From Clavaria fumosa (lineage: Eukaryota > Basidiomycota > Agaricomycetes > Agaricales > Clavariaceae), in NCBI GenBank assembly GCA_951802425.1, contig OX637795.1, positions 2,522,501 through 2,586,500 of the forward strand: a DNA stretch of 64,000 nucleotides. The letters run 5' to 3'. This document shows positions 1-9,902 of the stretch, piece after piece (position 1 is the stretch's first letter; each line of letters opens with the position of its first letter). The notes below the pieces were generated by a model, which was not told where the DNA came from, ran no database searches, and was given only the letters and a program-made list of their open reading frames with translations. The position numbers and the translations under genes were made by a program.

Positions 1-2723
1 ATGCCGTTTTGACGCTGTTCAGCCGCAGGACGAGAGGAAGAAGCGACACGTTCTCGCTTGAGGCATAGAACTGGACACAGTCAAGATGCACCTTGCGACA
101 AATCACAGTCAGATTCCACAACCAGCTGACATGAGCATCGCCCAATGTATGTGCGGTCATACCTTGAACCTAGCACGAGTTCGTCAACGAAAACACATGC
201 GAGGCAAGCGACCAGAACGAACCAGTGGTTGAAATTGGTCTCAAACTTGCTCAGAAACTCCCATCGCTTTCCCATTCCCTGGTCGCCTTCCGGCGTATCC
301 AACGCTGCTATCGCCTGGTTGGTGGATTTCGTGAACTGCGAAGTATACAGCGCAAAGGTCGAGCATGTAACAATCAGTCGCGAGTATGCCTACGGGAGAA
401 ACATCTATCAGGTACCACAGATGAGTTGAGGGAAAAGGAAATCTAACACGGAGCAGCTTAGAGCTTGTCAGCATGCATTCCTTGAGACACGTGTCCAGAA
501 AATCTACATGGTCTCGCAGGAGCTGATCGACTGTCATGACCTTAGCCAGCTTGGCCTCTAACGCCCGCCAGTTTGGCTCCAGAACTTCGAAGGTCGCGAA
601 CGCTAGGATCTGCTGCACGAATGATAACATGCGCGCACGCAGCAAGAACACACGCAATCTCCAATTCTCAAACTCGGCATATTCAGGCATGCAGCGGCGC
701 CAAGGGGTTGTTTTGTGCTCGGTCCACATAGCGGATAGCGACTGCTCAACGTGTCTTAGATGAAGGAGGAAGCGGAAGAGCAGTTGGTAAAGGAGAATGG
801 TCTTGCGTGAGATCACGAGCGAAAGGGGGAATTTAACACTATAGTCGAGCGTGAGTGCATCAATAGCTGGGGATGTAGTTTTTCAGGAACCGGAATACCA
901 CAAACTGGACAAATCCTACCCAACATTGGCTTTTTGTCTTCTTTCTCCTTTTCTTTCCTGTGCTCTTCACGGGACACTGCGTCATGTCCACCTTCTTTGT
1001 CATCACCTCCAATCACACCGCTGACGCTCACAACCTTTAACAACCACTCGTAGAGGCCACTCCCAGCCATCGTGACCTTGACATCCTCCCGAAACAAGGC
1101 ATCCTCCCCTTGGGAATCCGTGTTGAGGGCAAGTTCTAGAAGACTTTGCAGTTTGACTATGGACGCCGACTTCGCAGATTTGCGCAGCTCCGTGTGAGCA
1201 AGGTCGAGGAGATGAGTCAAGAAAAAGGATTGGGAGAGGAAGAAGTAGCGCTTGAGGGATCGCAGACGCGGAATCAGCTGCTGATCTTGGAGCAGCATTT
1301 GAAGCAGCGTCCTGTTAGCATATGTGTACGCATCTTCGATGGAATTGTAGAATCTTGCGGTCCTTTACATCAGTGAACCGTTCGGTAGAAACGGCGGGGA
1401 AGACATACTTTTCATCTTCCATGGATAAATCTTCTTCGCTTTGCTCTTGGTCGCGATGGATCTCAAGACCACATTCCCGAATGACGTTGAGGTACTTTCC
1501 TGCCAACAGCACCTTGTGTTTCCAACCTTCCAGTAATGGCGGTATACAAGCCCCGCCAGGTAATTGACCACCAACTGACCGAAGAGGTGGCACGCCAGCC
1601 TGATGTCGCTTCGAGCCGGTCAAAGTCGACCCATCTCGCAGCTGGCAAAAAAGTGTCAAGTGCCTGGAAATCTTGAGAGCGAGAGGATGAGAAGGCAGCG
1701 CACCATATAACGCCGCTCCCAATACTCATCCGTATAATCCACTTCCAAGATACCCCGGTTGATAAACTTGCTTTCCTTGACGCATAACTCCTCATAAGGG
1801 TCAACGAGCCTTCCCGTGGCAGTCCATGTCTTGAGCATTGCCACGTATGGCGCCCCCGCCGAGCGCAGAAGCGTGCCGTACAACCTGCGCGCCGTCGGGT
1901 CCCCGGACGTGCTTTGCATTCGCTCGTACACGATCGCCAACACCTCGCCTCCTTTGACGAGTATGCTGCCGCTCGCGACCCCTAGGTCCTTCTTGTTGAT
2001 CTCGGACAGGACGGCCTTGAGCTTGGCTCCACCCAACCCCAGGGCCTCGTTCCGCGCCTCTTCCTCGGCATCGGATGGGGAGATAGGCGAGGAGCTCGAC
2101 GATGCAAATGCAGATGGATCGTCTGCGGTGCTCAGCTCGAGCACGAGCTGGTATATCAGAGAGAGTGTATGAATCGTAGGATGGACATAAAACCAGAGTT
2201 TCTGGAGCGAGAACTGGGGAGAGGTGTTGAACGCATGCTCGAGCTGAGAGAGCAGGGTCTGGTAATCTTTCAGCATATCGCGAATTGCGGAACAGAGTGC
2301 ATGGTTGACAAGGCCGTATTCGAGGTCGCTGCGGTGCTCAATAAACGCAGAGATGGCGGTATAGTAAGTTCCGAGGGGCAATATTCGCTCCACCAAGTCC
2401 CTGAGCGATGCATCTGAGAGTTCTATAAGCGATAGGGACGGAACACAACAGGAATGAGTCAACCAAGAGAGGAAGAAACAGCGTATTTGATGCCGTGTAG
2501 TGGGTTGTTGTCCTCAGGCGGATAATCTGGGTGGTGGGTGATGTGTGCACCTTCGATCCCCTGTTGCAGAATGTGAAAGCTGGAAGACGCAGGAGCGCAA
2601 GGCTTCGCGCACCATGAGCACGCTCAACAGATCCTCCAAAATGAGAGCTTCCTGGACCTCAACTGGTATGACACCTAGACTCTCCTCCTCTCCAGCTCGG
2701 GGCCATGGAGTGTATGGCTCCAT
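1..2723 (-). CDS. Gamma-tubulin complex component 2 (GCP2/Spc97), 3' end beyond window
   Basis: Core subunit of the gamma-tubulin small complex that nucleates microtubules at the spindle pole body. The exon set reads through the GCP N- and C-terminal domains. The first exon (2613-2723, ATG at 2723) carries VQEALILEDLLSVLM and splices to GIEGAHITHHP (exon 2464-2560), the GCP2 signature. Next come SLRDLVERILPLGTYY, YWERRY, LLAGKYLNVIRECG (exon ending at 1641), IPRLRSLKRYFFLSQSFF, CMLTSSKLL and KFETNFNHWF. The last exon reads off position 1, so the C-terminus is missing here. One 41-nt intron (2423-2463) is unusually short. The ATG lies only 18 codons before conserved sequence, so an upstream 5' exon is possible. 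The frame changes near 1350 without room for a normal intron (see findings). Family assignment is firm; exon ends are inferred from splice motifs. Confidence 0.9.
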
Positions 2724-2912
2724 ATGCGACTGTTGACTGTGAAATTTTGACGCGTGAATGAGCTGTTCCCCGCGATTGAAAGCAGCCACACGGTTATACA
2801 ACTCCAAAAGCCTGAGCAGAACGCGACATTTACTGGCACGTGCCAGCGACTTGCAAATCTTCCTTTCAACGCGGGTTGCTGCTAGCAGTTCCGTCCTGCT
2901 GCTTTCGCTACA
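2724..2912. promoter_or_regulatory. Shared divergent promoter region
   Basis: This 189-bp gap separates the divergent starts of the gamma-tubulin complex gene and the mitochondrial uS4m gene, so both promoters must lie here or overlap the neighbouring 5' ends. No clear TATA box is seen. Inference from gene arrangement only. Confidence 0.4.
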
Positions 2913-4164
2913 ATGAGGTCCCCACTTTCTGTCAAAAGGAATTTGCCACACATGGTATGGACCCAAACGCGAATGAATGGCTTTTCCTATCACTAAGTTA
3001 CACTACAGACCTGGGACCCGAAAAACCTCTATCTTCTCTGGCAACACTCATTCGGGAACACCGTCTCCTTCACTGCCTCCAGATTAACCCTGTTCCAGCA
3101 GCGCTGGAAGTCTAAGGCGCTGGTGCGTGCCTACCACGGCGATTTCATCAAGGAGAAGATCTTCAAGCGTTGGTATCTTCCCTCGATGCTCCCAGACGTC
3201 CGTCCACGCAGCAAAGCGTTCTTCGGTAACGACACTGCCGCCCTGGAGGCATTTGCGCAGCGCACCGAACAGCTCGAAAAGGAGCGGAAGCGGAAACTTG
3301 AGATCGAACAGAAGGGCATGGCCCCCGTCGGCAGTCTGATGTTCATTGAGGTTGAGCGCCGGATAGACGTCTTCCTCTTCCGGTGTTGCTTCGCGCACAG
3401 CGTGTACGAGGCGAGACGACTTGTCATCCACGGCGACGTCATGCTAAATGGCGCGAAAGTACGTGTTCTGAAACTACAGACCCATCTACGGGCTGAAAGC
3501 ACACCCCAAACCGCCACAGCATCAAAATGCCAATACCCGACTAGCGCCGGGAGACATGGTTTCTGTTGACCCAAGCGCCATTCGTTTCTTGCGAGGGAAG
3601 CCATCCTTCCCGTCGGAACTAATACCTGGGGGGGGGGCCGCAAAACCGACCAAGAAATACGCGAATAAAAAAGTCAAGCTAGAGGGCGAGCAAACAGGCG
3701 AGCAAGAAGATGGGCAAAACGTCGAGCGCAGCGAGCCAAAAACCGAGTGCAGTGAGCAAGATGCTGGATTGGGCGGCAGCGAGCGAGATGTCGAGTCAGG
3801 CATCAAACAAGTCGGTGGGTGGGACAACGAGCACGACGGCGAGCAGAACGGCGCTCTAGAGGATCCGCTAACACCATTCCATCTCCCACCGTACGCCTCT
3901 CCGCACATATTCATTCCTGCGTATATCGAGCCGTCGTTCTCGACCTGTTCTGCGATATACGTCAGGCACCCCACGGCGAGGCCGGGATACTCGGAGATCC
4001 CCACCCCATTCGACGCGGACGGTGAAGTGGTCCGACTGGCGTGGGAGTGGTACGCAAAAAGAAGGCCGAGGATAAGGAGCAAAGCGCAGTTGGCGCGGAT
4101 GCCGGAGAATAGAACAACAGTGTCAGAGGCCCGGCAGTACATGAGACTACCCACCCGCAAATGA
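2913..4164 (+). CDS. Mitochondrial small ribosomal subunit protein uS4m (Nam9-like)
   Basis: RNA-binding assembly protein of the mitochondrial small subunit. Three exons, 2913-2954, 3009-3458 and 3520-4164, join in frame to 378 codons plus stop. The short first exon ([14 protein letters not shown]) leads into [12 protein letters not shown], the usual start of fungal mitochondrial S4. The S4 RNA-binding domain follows: [20 protein letters not shown], then [13 protein letters not shown], then, across intron 2, [17 protein letters not shown]. Residues from about 190 on form a charged, Glu/Lys-rich linker, and a C-terminal tail with [20 protein letters not shown] closes the protein, as in other fungal homologues. 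Introns are 54 and 61 nt with GT/AG ends. Mitochondrial location is inferred from the family. Confidence 0.9.
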
Positions 4165-4227
4165 CATTGTTCCTATCACGTGATTTTAAGCACTTGTGGT
4201 CAGCACGAGTCTTAGTGAGCGCAAGCC

Positions 4228-4543
4228 ATGTCCACGTCCATCAAAAAGGAATCCTTGTACAAGCCACCGTCGTCTCCAATAGCATCGTTTTTCTGGCGTC
4301 GTAGAGTATGGTTTGAGAGCACCTTCGCCTTCAGTATGCTCGAGGCATGGGAAAAACTTTTACTCCGTGAGATCCTACCATCTACGCTCTGCTATTCTAC
4401 TTACGCGCTCGCCAGTGACCCTCATCGTCCTCACGTTCGTCTCGGTGCTCACGGGCATCATCAAATACACCCCTCAGCATTTGCTTGATATGCAGCGACG
4501 GGCTATTTACTACCTCTGGGGTCAGGAAGGGAGAGATCGATGA
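4228..4543 (+). CDS. Serine palmitoyltransferase small subunit (SPTSS-like)
   Basis: Small ER membrane activator of serine palmitoyltransferase, the first enzyme of sphingolipid synthesis. Two exons, 4228-4366 and 4416-4543, join to 88 codons plus stop with a 49-nt GTGAGA...CAG intron. The fingerprint WFESTFAFSMLEAWEK matches the family pattern (YxxxLVTALYMLEPWE in animals). It is followed by a hydrophobic helix built across the junction (LLLLTLIVLTFVSVLTGI) and by YTPQHLLDMQRRAIYYLWGQ. The length is typical. The gene starts only 63 bp after the uS4m stop codon, so intergenic control is compact. The single reading frame that preserves both conserved halves fixes the splice sites. Confidence 0.88.
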
Positions 4544-4867
4544 GAGCTGCGCTTGACGTTTTCCTCATTGGACGCCTCGCCTCATCCTGCTGCGTTTCAT
4601 AGAAACTATGCCGCAGAGAATACGCGTTCATCAGACGTCTTTGATATAAATTTTCACATCACATCGCGATCTAGAATGGCGCCCAGACGCGTGTGTGTCT
4701 GAACCCTGCAATCATCATGGCTAGCTCGGCTTGATAAAAAGAGTCAGCAGGCAACGTTTACGACGCCCCTCGGCGTCCCTGCCATAAATCCTGCATTTGG
4801 GCAGCCGAGTAAGTACAGAACTGTGTTTGAACATTTGAATCATTTTTAGTAGACCGGACCGTCCGCG

Positions 4868-4875
4868 TATATAAA
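4868..4875 (+). promoter_or_regulatory. TATA-like box before FAD oxidase gene
   Basis: TATATAAA lies 58 bp before the ATG of the berberine-bridge-type oxidase gene, a plausible distance for a fungal core promoter. It is the clearest TATA element in this gene cluster and would fit an inducible gene. Based on motif and position only. Confidence 0.45.
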
Positions 4876-4932
4876 GCATGGAAACACCGATAACAAACCT
4901 CACCTCCTTTTCGACGCAAAAGGGGTTCGACC

Positions 4933-6789
4933 ATGTCAGACGCTGCACTTACCACCCTGCGCAAAGAGTTCAAGGGCGAGCTCGTCACGCCCGATGATCC
5001 AGATTACGCCGCAGCCATCGCGCGCTGGGCAGCCAACGCGGCCCGCCCTGCCAAGGTAGTCGCCTTCGTCGCCAACGAGGAGGACGTGGCGCTCGCGCTG
5101 CGCTATGCGCGCGAACAGCGTCTTCCGCTCGCAGTCTGCGGCGGCGGACACAGCGCCTCCGGTGCGTCTTCGGCCGACGGCGGGCTCGTCATCGATCTTT
5201 CGCGCCACTTGAACGGCGCCAGGATTGACCCCGAGCACAAACTCGCGTTCGTTGGGGGCGGCGCTATCTGGAAGACGGTCGATGAAGAAGCCATCAAACA
5301 TGGCCTCGCTACCGTTGGCGGCACAGTAAACCATGTACGATTATCCCCTATTCACATGTCTCTCTGTTCTTTGACCAGAACTTTCGTTTAGACGGGTGTT
5401 GGAGGGTGAGGGCGTTTACGATGTGCATCATGCCTCTCCAAATTAATTTTGAGCTTTCATTACCAGTCTAACGCTTGGGGGCGGGTACGGTTGGTTAACT
5501 GGCGCTCACGGAATGGTTGTCGACAATCTCCATCAGGTGAAGCACTACCCCTAATATTTGCGTCGCATATACCTGAACGCACGACGTCTCCTTTGAAAGG
5601 TGACGATTGTGACCGCTGATGGGAAGAAGCTCACTGTCGACGACAACGAGAACCCAGACCTGTTCTGGGGCGTGCGTGGGGGTGGCGGCAACTTCGGCGT
5701 CGTGACCGAGTTTGTGTATAGATTGCACCCACAGCGCCGTACCGTGTTCATGGGGCCGCTCATCTTCCCTCCGCCGGCCCTCCAGGCAGTCGTTGCGGCC
5801 GCAGACAAATGGTGGGAGCGCGGCCCCTCTAACAAGGAGGCCATTGCTCTCGGTTTCACGCGCGGGCCAGATAGAAATGTATGTGTTTTTTACTCGCCTT
5901 TTTTTCGATCGAGTTCGGGGCTCGTGTGTGGACTCTGACCCTCTCATTCAGCCCTGCATTATCCTGATGTTGTTTTACAATGGTTCAGCTGAAGAAGGCA
6001 AAGCCAATTACAAAGACTTCTATGCCTTGAGTACGACCCATCTTACTTTCTTATTTGGATCCGGAAGCTGAGGTTCAAGTGCAGACCCGGTAGCGGCGCA
6101 TGCGAATGAGATTCCTTACGAGGCGGTCGGTGGCTTGATGGTGAGAAAACACTATTTTTACCCAACGTTCCCCTCACCACCAAATCACACAAATAGGCGG
6201 ACAAGCTTCCGCACGGAATCCCCACGTATATCAAAGGCGTAGCGGTACGCAAGCCGGTTTTCGAGGCGATGCAGAAGGCGTTCGAACGAGTCGTCCAAGC
6301 AAGCGAGGATCCGGAAACGGAGGTCATTGTGTTGCTAGAGTTCCTTCCGCAAGGCAAGATGCTGTCCGCCCCGCCGGGGGCGACCGCGTTCAACCGGAGG
6401 AAGATGCTCAACGCGATCCATGTCATCCGCTGGAAGAAGGACACGCCCGAGAGTTTGCAGAAAGCCCGCGAGGCGGCGCTGCAGATCGGGGCGCTGATGG
6501 CGTCGGGCAACACCAACGTGACCGAGGAGGACAGTCTCGGCTACGGTAATTACGGTGCGTAGTTGTCTCCTGCATCGCATCGCCCAGTCTAGTTCCTTAT
6601 GGCCTGACGCTCGGCCTAAATGCGCATGTAGACGCGGAGGGCGGCCTCCCCGAGGACTATGATGGGTTCCCATTCAGTGGCAAATCCGCGACGCTTTACG
6701 GTGATAATTATCCCAGGTTGCAAGCCCTAAAGAAGAAGTATGACCCAGAGATGGTATTCAACAAGTGGTTTGTCGTTACTCCTGCCTGA
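4933..6789 (+). CDS. Berberine-bridge-enzyme-like FAD-linked oxidase
   Basis: VAO/PCMH-family flavin oxidase; the substrate cannot be predicted. Eight exons join in frame to 471 residues: 4933-5334, 5392-5405, 5467-5536, 5600-5878, 5952-6030, 6085-6140, 6197-6554 and 6632-6789. The FAD domain shows [14 protein letters not shown], whose His is the usual 8-alpha flavin attachment site, then [19 protein letters not shown] and [21 protein letters not shown]. The BBE C-terminus reads [21 protein letters not shown]. No Cys in the GxCPxVG position of bicovalent enzymes is seen, so single covalent attachment is expected. No signal peptide is apparent, so it may be cytosolic. The second exon is only 14 nt. 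A decayed copy of exon 7 lies about 1.2 kb downstream. Confidence 0.9.
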
Positions 6790-7954
6790 GCAGAAAAGCA
6801 CGGAGAAGTTGTATTGTGTCATTTGTCGCGCTTGTAAAATCGAATCTGAATGTATCCGCTTGCCTCCGTCTAAATTCGGAGAGCTACTGTATATCCAGTG
6901 TCGGGCTTTCTGCGCGGCGCAGCAGCTGCGCATGCTTGGCCACCCTTGCCTTGGACACTGCCCGAATTGCACAGCTAAAAAGGCAGAGTAACGGTTTTCA
7001 ACCCATTTTCAACTCCAAACTCATTGTTGGTCTGCCACCATGCCATGTCAGACTCTGAAATTTTGGTGAAGACACGAGATGCATGAATGAGACATGTGAT
7101 AATTAGTAGAACCAGCCGCTCTTATAGAGCTTGGAACCATTCATGAGCATGGCAGGACATGAGATGCGAAGCCGCAAAGAAGGGGTACAAATCGATGAAA
7201 GACATGCATACAAGAGATGATTGGAGAGACAAACGAGATGGCAGGACATGTGGGAATTGAAATGTAGGGGCATCCGAAACGGAGGGTCGAACCATTAAGA
7301 TTGAGATGGCAGGATATGAGATGTGGAGCATGGTGAAGCCGCAAAGAAAGGGAAGTTGTTAAGGGTATCATCCGACGGACATGTTGAAAGTGAGATGATT
7401 TGATACAAGGGAATTGAAACGGATGAAGCATAGAGGAAAAAATGGAGAAGGGGAAGTAGACATGGTGATATCGGAGAGGGAAGCATATCCATTGAGGTGG
7501 CCATGCAAAATAGGAGCATTCCGGAGGTCACCGCCACAGGAAAACCCCCTACAGTAGAGCCATTTCGTCATATCTGACAGATCCCCCGACTCAGCAATCA
7601 ACGTACACTTCATACTTCCCCACCCCATACAACCCGCAATACCTAAGACCCGTACACCTCACGTACAACCACGTCTTTGTCCTAGCTAGCCACATGTTGT
7701 GGTACTATATAAATGCTGATTCAAAAAATGAAAATAAAAAAGTACACACAGCCAGCTCAAAACTTTTAAGAACTATACAGTAGTAGATACTAAATGCACT
7801 GACTAACAGTTGAGTTCTCAACATCATATTTACAGTAGATGTTACAGAGCCTAATATTCAGAATTGCAGATGTTGACTTTTTGGGTCCTCACACACTGCG
7901 ATATGCAGCGGCTGTTGAGGTGACTGCATCCAAGAGGAGGGACACACTCGACGC
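6790..7954. other. Intergenic region with weak repeats
   Basis: No supportable gene. The open frames here are short, in purine-rich sequence and without recognisable domains. A diffuse internal repeat (7149-7353) is listed separately. An AT-rich stretch near 7700-7850 has no clear element structure. Confidence 0.5.
7149..7353. repeat. Degenerate direct repeat pair
   Basis: ATGGCAGGACATGAGATG followed by AAGCCGCAAAGAA occurs at about 7149-7182 and again, with a few changes and a small insertion, at 7305-7353. A third partial copy (ATGGCAGGACATG) lies near 7239. This suggests local duplication in non-coding DNA; no function is seen. Confidence 0.5.
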
Positions 7955-8100
7955 GCGATCCATGTTATCCGTCCGCTAGAAGGAGACGCCTGAGAGTTTG
8001 CAGGAAGCTCGCGAGGCAGCACCACAGATCCGGGCGCTGATGATGGCATTGAGCAACACCGAGATGAACGAGGTGGTCGGTCCCAGTTACGGTGATTACT
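7955..8100 (+). pseudogene. Decayed partial copy of the upstream FAD oxidase gene
   Basis: This stretch aligns base by base with exon 7 of the oxidase gene (about 6413-6554), starting at the codons for AIHVIR and ending at the GYGNY codons just before the exon 7 donor. It contains an in-frame TAG where the parent has TGG (Trp), plus small insertions. The residual reading QEAREAAPQIRALM matches [14 protein letters not shown] of the parent. No other part of the gene is recognisable. It is a relic of a tandem duplication or a gene-conversion scrap. Confidence 0.75.
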
Positions 8101-8504
8101 GTACCGTTACAGTTGTTGCTTCCCCCCACAACCTGAGCCTTCGCGAAATGAAATTGTATTCGGTTACTGTAAACATAATTTTTTTTAAAACACGATGAAA
8201 TGAAATGGAACACACTTATTCCCCCTCGTCACTAAGAGACCCAGGTCCGGGATCAATTTGGAGAAAATCGGTGGACAGTTTCAGACGATGCCGGGCTGAG
8301 CGGCGCAACGAAAGTCAAGGCAATACAGTCTTGGCCATGGATCCTGTTCTTGGCCACCGCCCAGCTAAACCCAATTGCGCGCAGCCAAAAGGGGGAGAGT
8401 ATTCCGTCAATTGATTGAGACGACGGTCAAACACACTGCCATTTCCTATCATCAGCTGTCGCGAGGCAGTGCTGATCAATATAAGCAACCAACTGATCAG
8501 TCAA

Positions 8505-8513
8505 TATATAAAA
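8505..8513 (+). promoter_or_regulatory. TATA-like box before membrane protein gene
   Basis: TATATAAAA lies 155 bp before the ATG at 8660, in an AT-rich stretch. It is a plausible TATA element for the downstream four-helix membrane protein. Motif and position only. Confidence 0.4.
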
Positions 8514-8659
8514 GCTTTCTCATGGCCCGGCTCCGCTCAACAGGCTGCGCCCACACCTTGCTATTGTCGTCTGACGAGTCTAAAACCGTCCGCCTTTTTC
8601 AACAAACGAAATCTCCCATATCCCTAAATTTTTTTGAACGCACTCCTACGTAAACAACG

Positions 8660-9592
8660 ATGGGTCGCTCACGCACATTCTGCTGTTGTATCCCTGTGAG
8701 GTGTGTCTAAAGAATTCCTGCTGATCCCGTTATGACTTAACACCTACCTTTTCCTAGGCTTGGGGTTTTTATCATGACCCTCCTCGCATGTATTGCCTGC
8801 TCGTTCGGTGTATACGCTGGTGCCACCCAGATCATTTCGCAAAGTGAGTAGGCTCTCGCATCTTCAGTATTCAAGATAAGCAGCAATGCTCACTTACCGG
8901 AACCCACAGAATCAGCAGGCGTTGCTGACAACGACCTCATTGCGCTCTATATCGTCACCGGCATCTACGGATTTGCGGCCCTCATCAGTCTATTCGGCTT
9001 GTAAGCATTTTCACTCCCTCAACTCCTTCCATTCATGAATTCATACATAACAATACCCTAACAGCATCGGCGCCATTGTCGAAGTCTACTCGTTCGTGAG
9101 GACCTACGCTTACCTGCTTCTGCTCCACCTCTTGTTGCACATCGGCTTCGGGGTATACAACCTCCGGAGGCTCTTCCAAACCAACCAGGACGCCCAGATC
9201 CAGCAATGCGCCGCCAGGGCCAACGCTGCCGTCGGCGCTAATTCCAATGTCGTCTCCACCGACGCCTGTGCGGCTGCCTTCAAAGTCAGCAGGGGCCTCG
9301 CCGTTGGCGCCTTCGTCCTCGTCACCCTCCTCGAGTTTTGTACGTAACTCCAGCCCTTAACCCCTTTTTCTTCTTCTCCATTTTGCTTACCGAATCTTGT
9401 CCCGTTTCGTGACGTTTTTTTTTAGGGATCTTCTCGATCGCCTGGGATTACTCCAAGCAGCTTCGCGAGGACGAATTTTTCAAACGCGAAAGCTACAACA
9501 ACAGCTACAGGGGTGCGCCTCCGTCGGTGGTCGAGAGAGGCCCTCTGCTCGGAGCCTCCCATCCCGGCAATGGCTACAAGCAGTTACAATGA
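8660..9592 (+). CDS. Four-helix membrane protein of unknown function
   Basis: Five exons join in frame to 219 residues: 8660-8700, 8758-8843, 8910-9000, 9065-9339 and 9426-9592. The N-terminus MGRSRTFCCCIPVRLG has a Cys cluster before helix 1 (GVFIMTLLACIACSFGVYAG), which could be acylated. Helix 2 is about LIALYIVTGIYGFAALISLF, helix 3 YAYLLLLHLLLHIGFGVY, then a roughly 50-residue loop with two Cys, and helix 4 GLAVGAFVLVTLLEFWIFSI. The C-terminal tail is polar (REDEFFKRESYNNSYRG). The layout resembles a small tetraspanin-like protein, but no tetraspanin CCG motif is visible, so no family is claimed. The splice frame is unambiguous because each junction keeps a helix intact. Confidence 0.8.
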
Positions 9593-9902
9593 ACTTGTCG
9601 CCAAGCTCGTTGGCTACGTTCTACATATGCTCCCATGTCGTTTCGGGGACTCCAGATCTTGTTTCGTTCACCTCAAAAAACAATCTGCTTAGATAGCCGC
9701 GACTCGGAGAGCGTCGTTTTCTCCACTTCTGTTTCGCAAGTTATCTTCATTTTTCCCTAAGAGGGAGTGCTTTTCCTATGTACATTACTGCATATTCACG
9801 TTCCGCCAAATATTACAGTAAGGACGTGACGGAGCCTCGAAACGAAGCATCTATAGATGAAGTCTAGGTGAGTGGGTATAACATATGGAACGGCATAATC
9901 TA
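9593..9902. other. Intergenic region between convergent genes
   Basis: Shared 3' region of the membrane protein gene (+) and the NADH dehydrogenase gene (-). Nothing recognisable beyond likely untranslated sequence. Confidence 0.5.
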
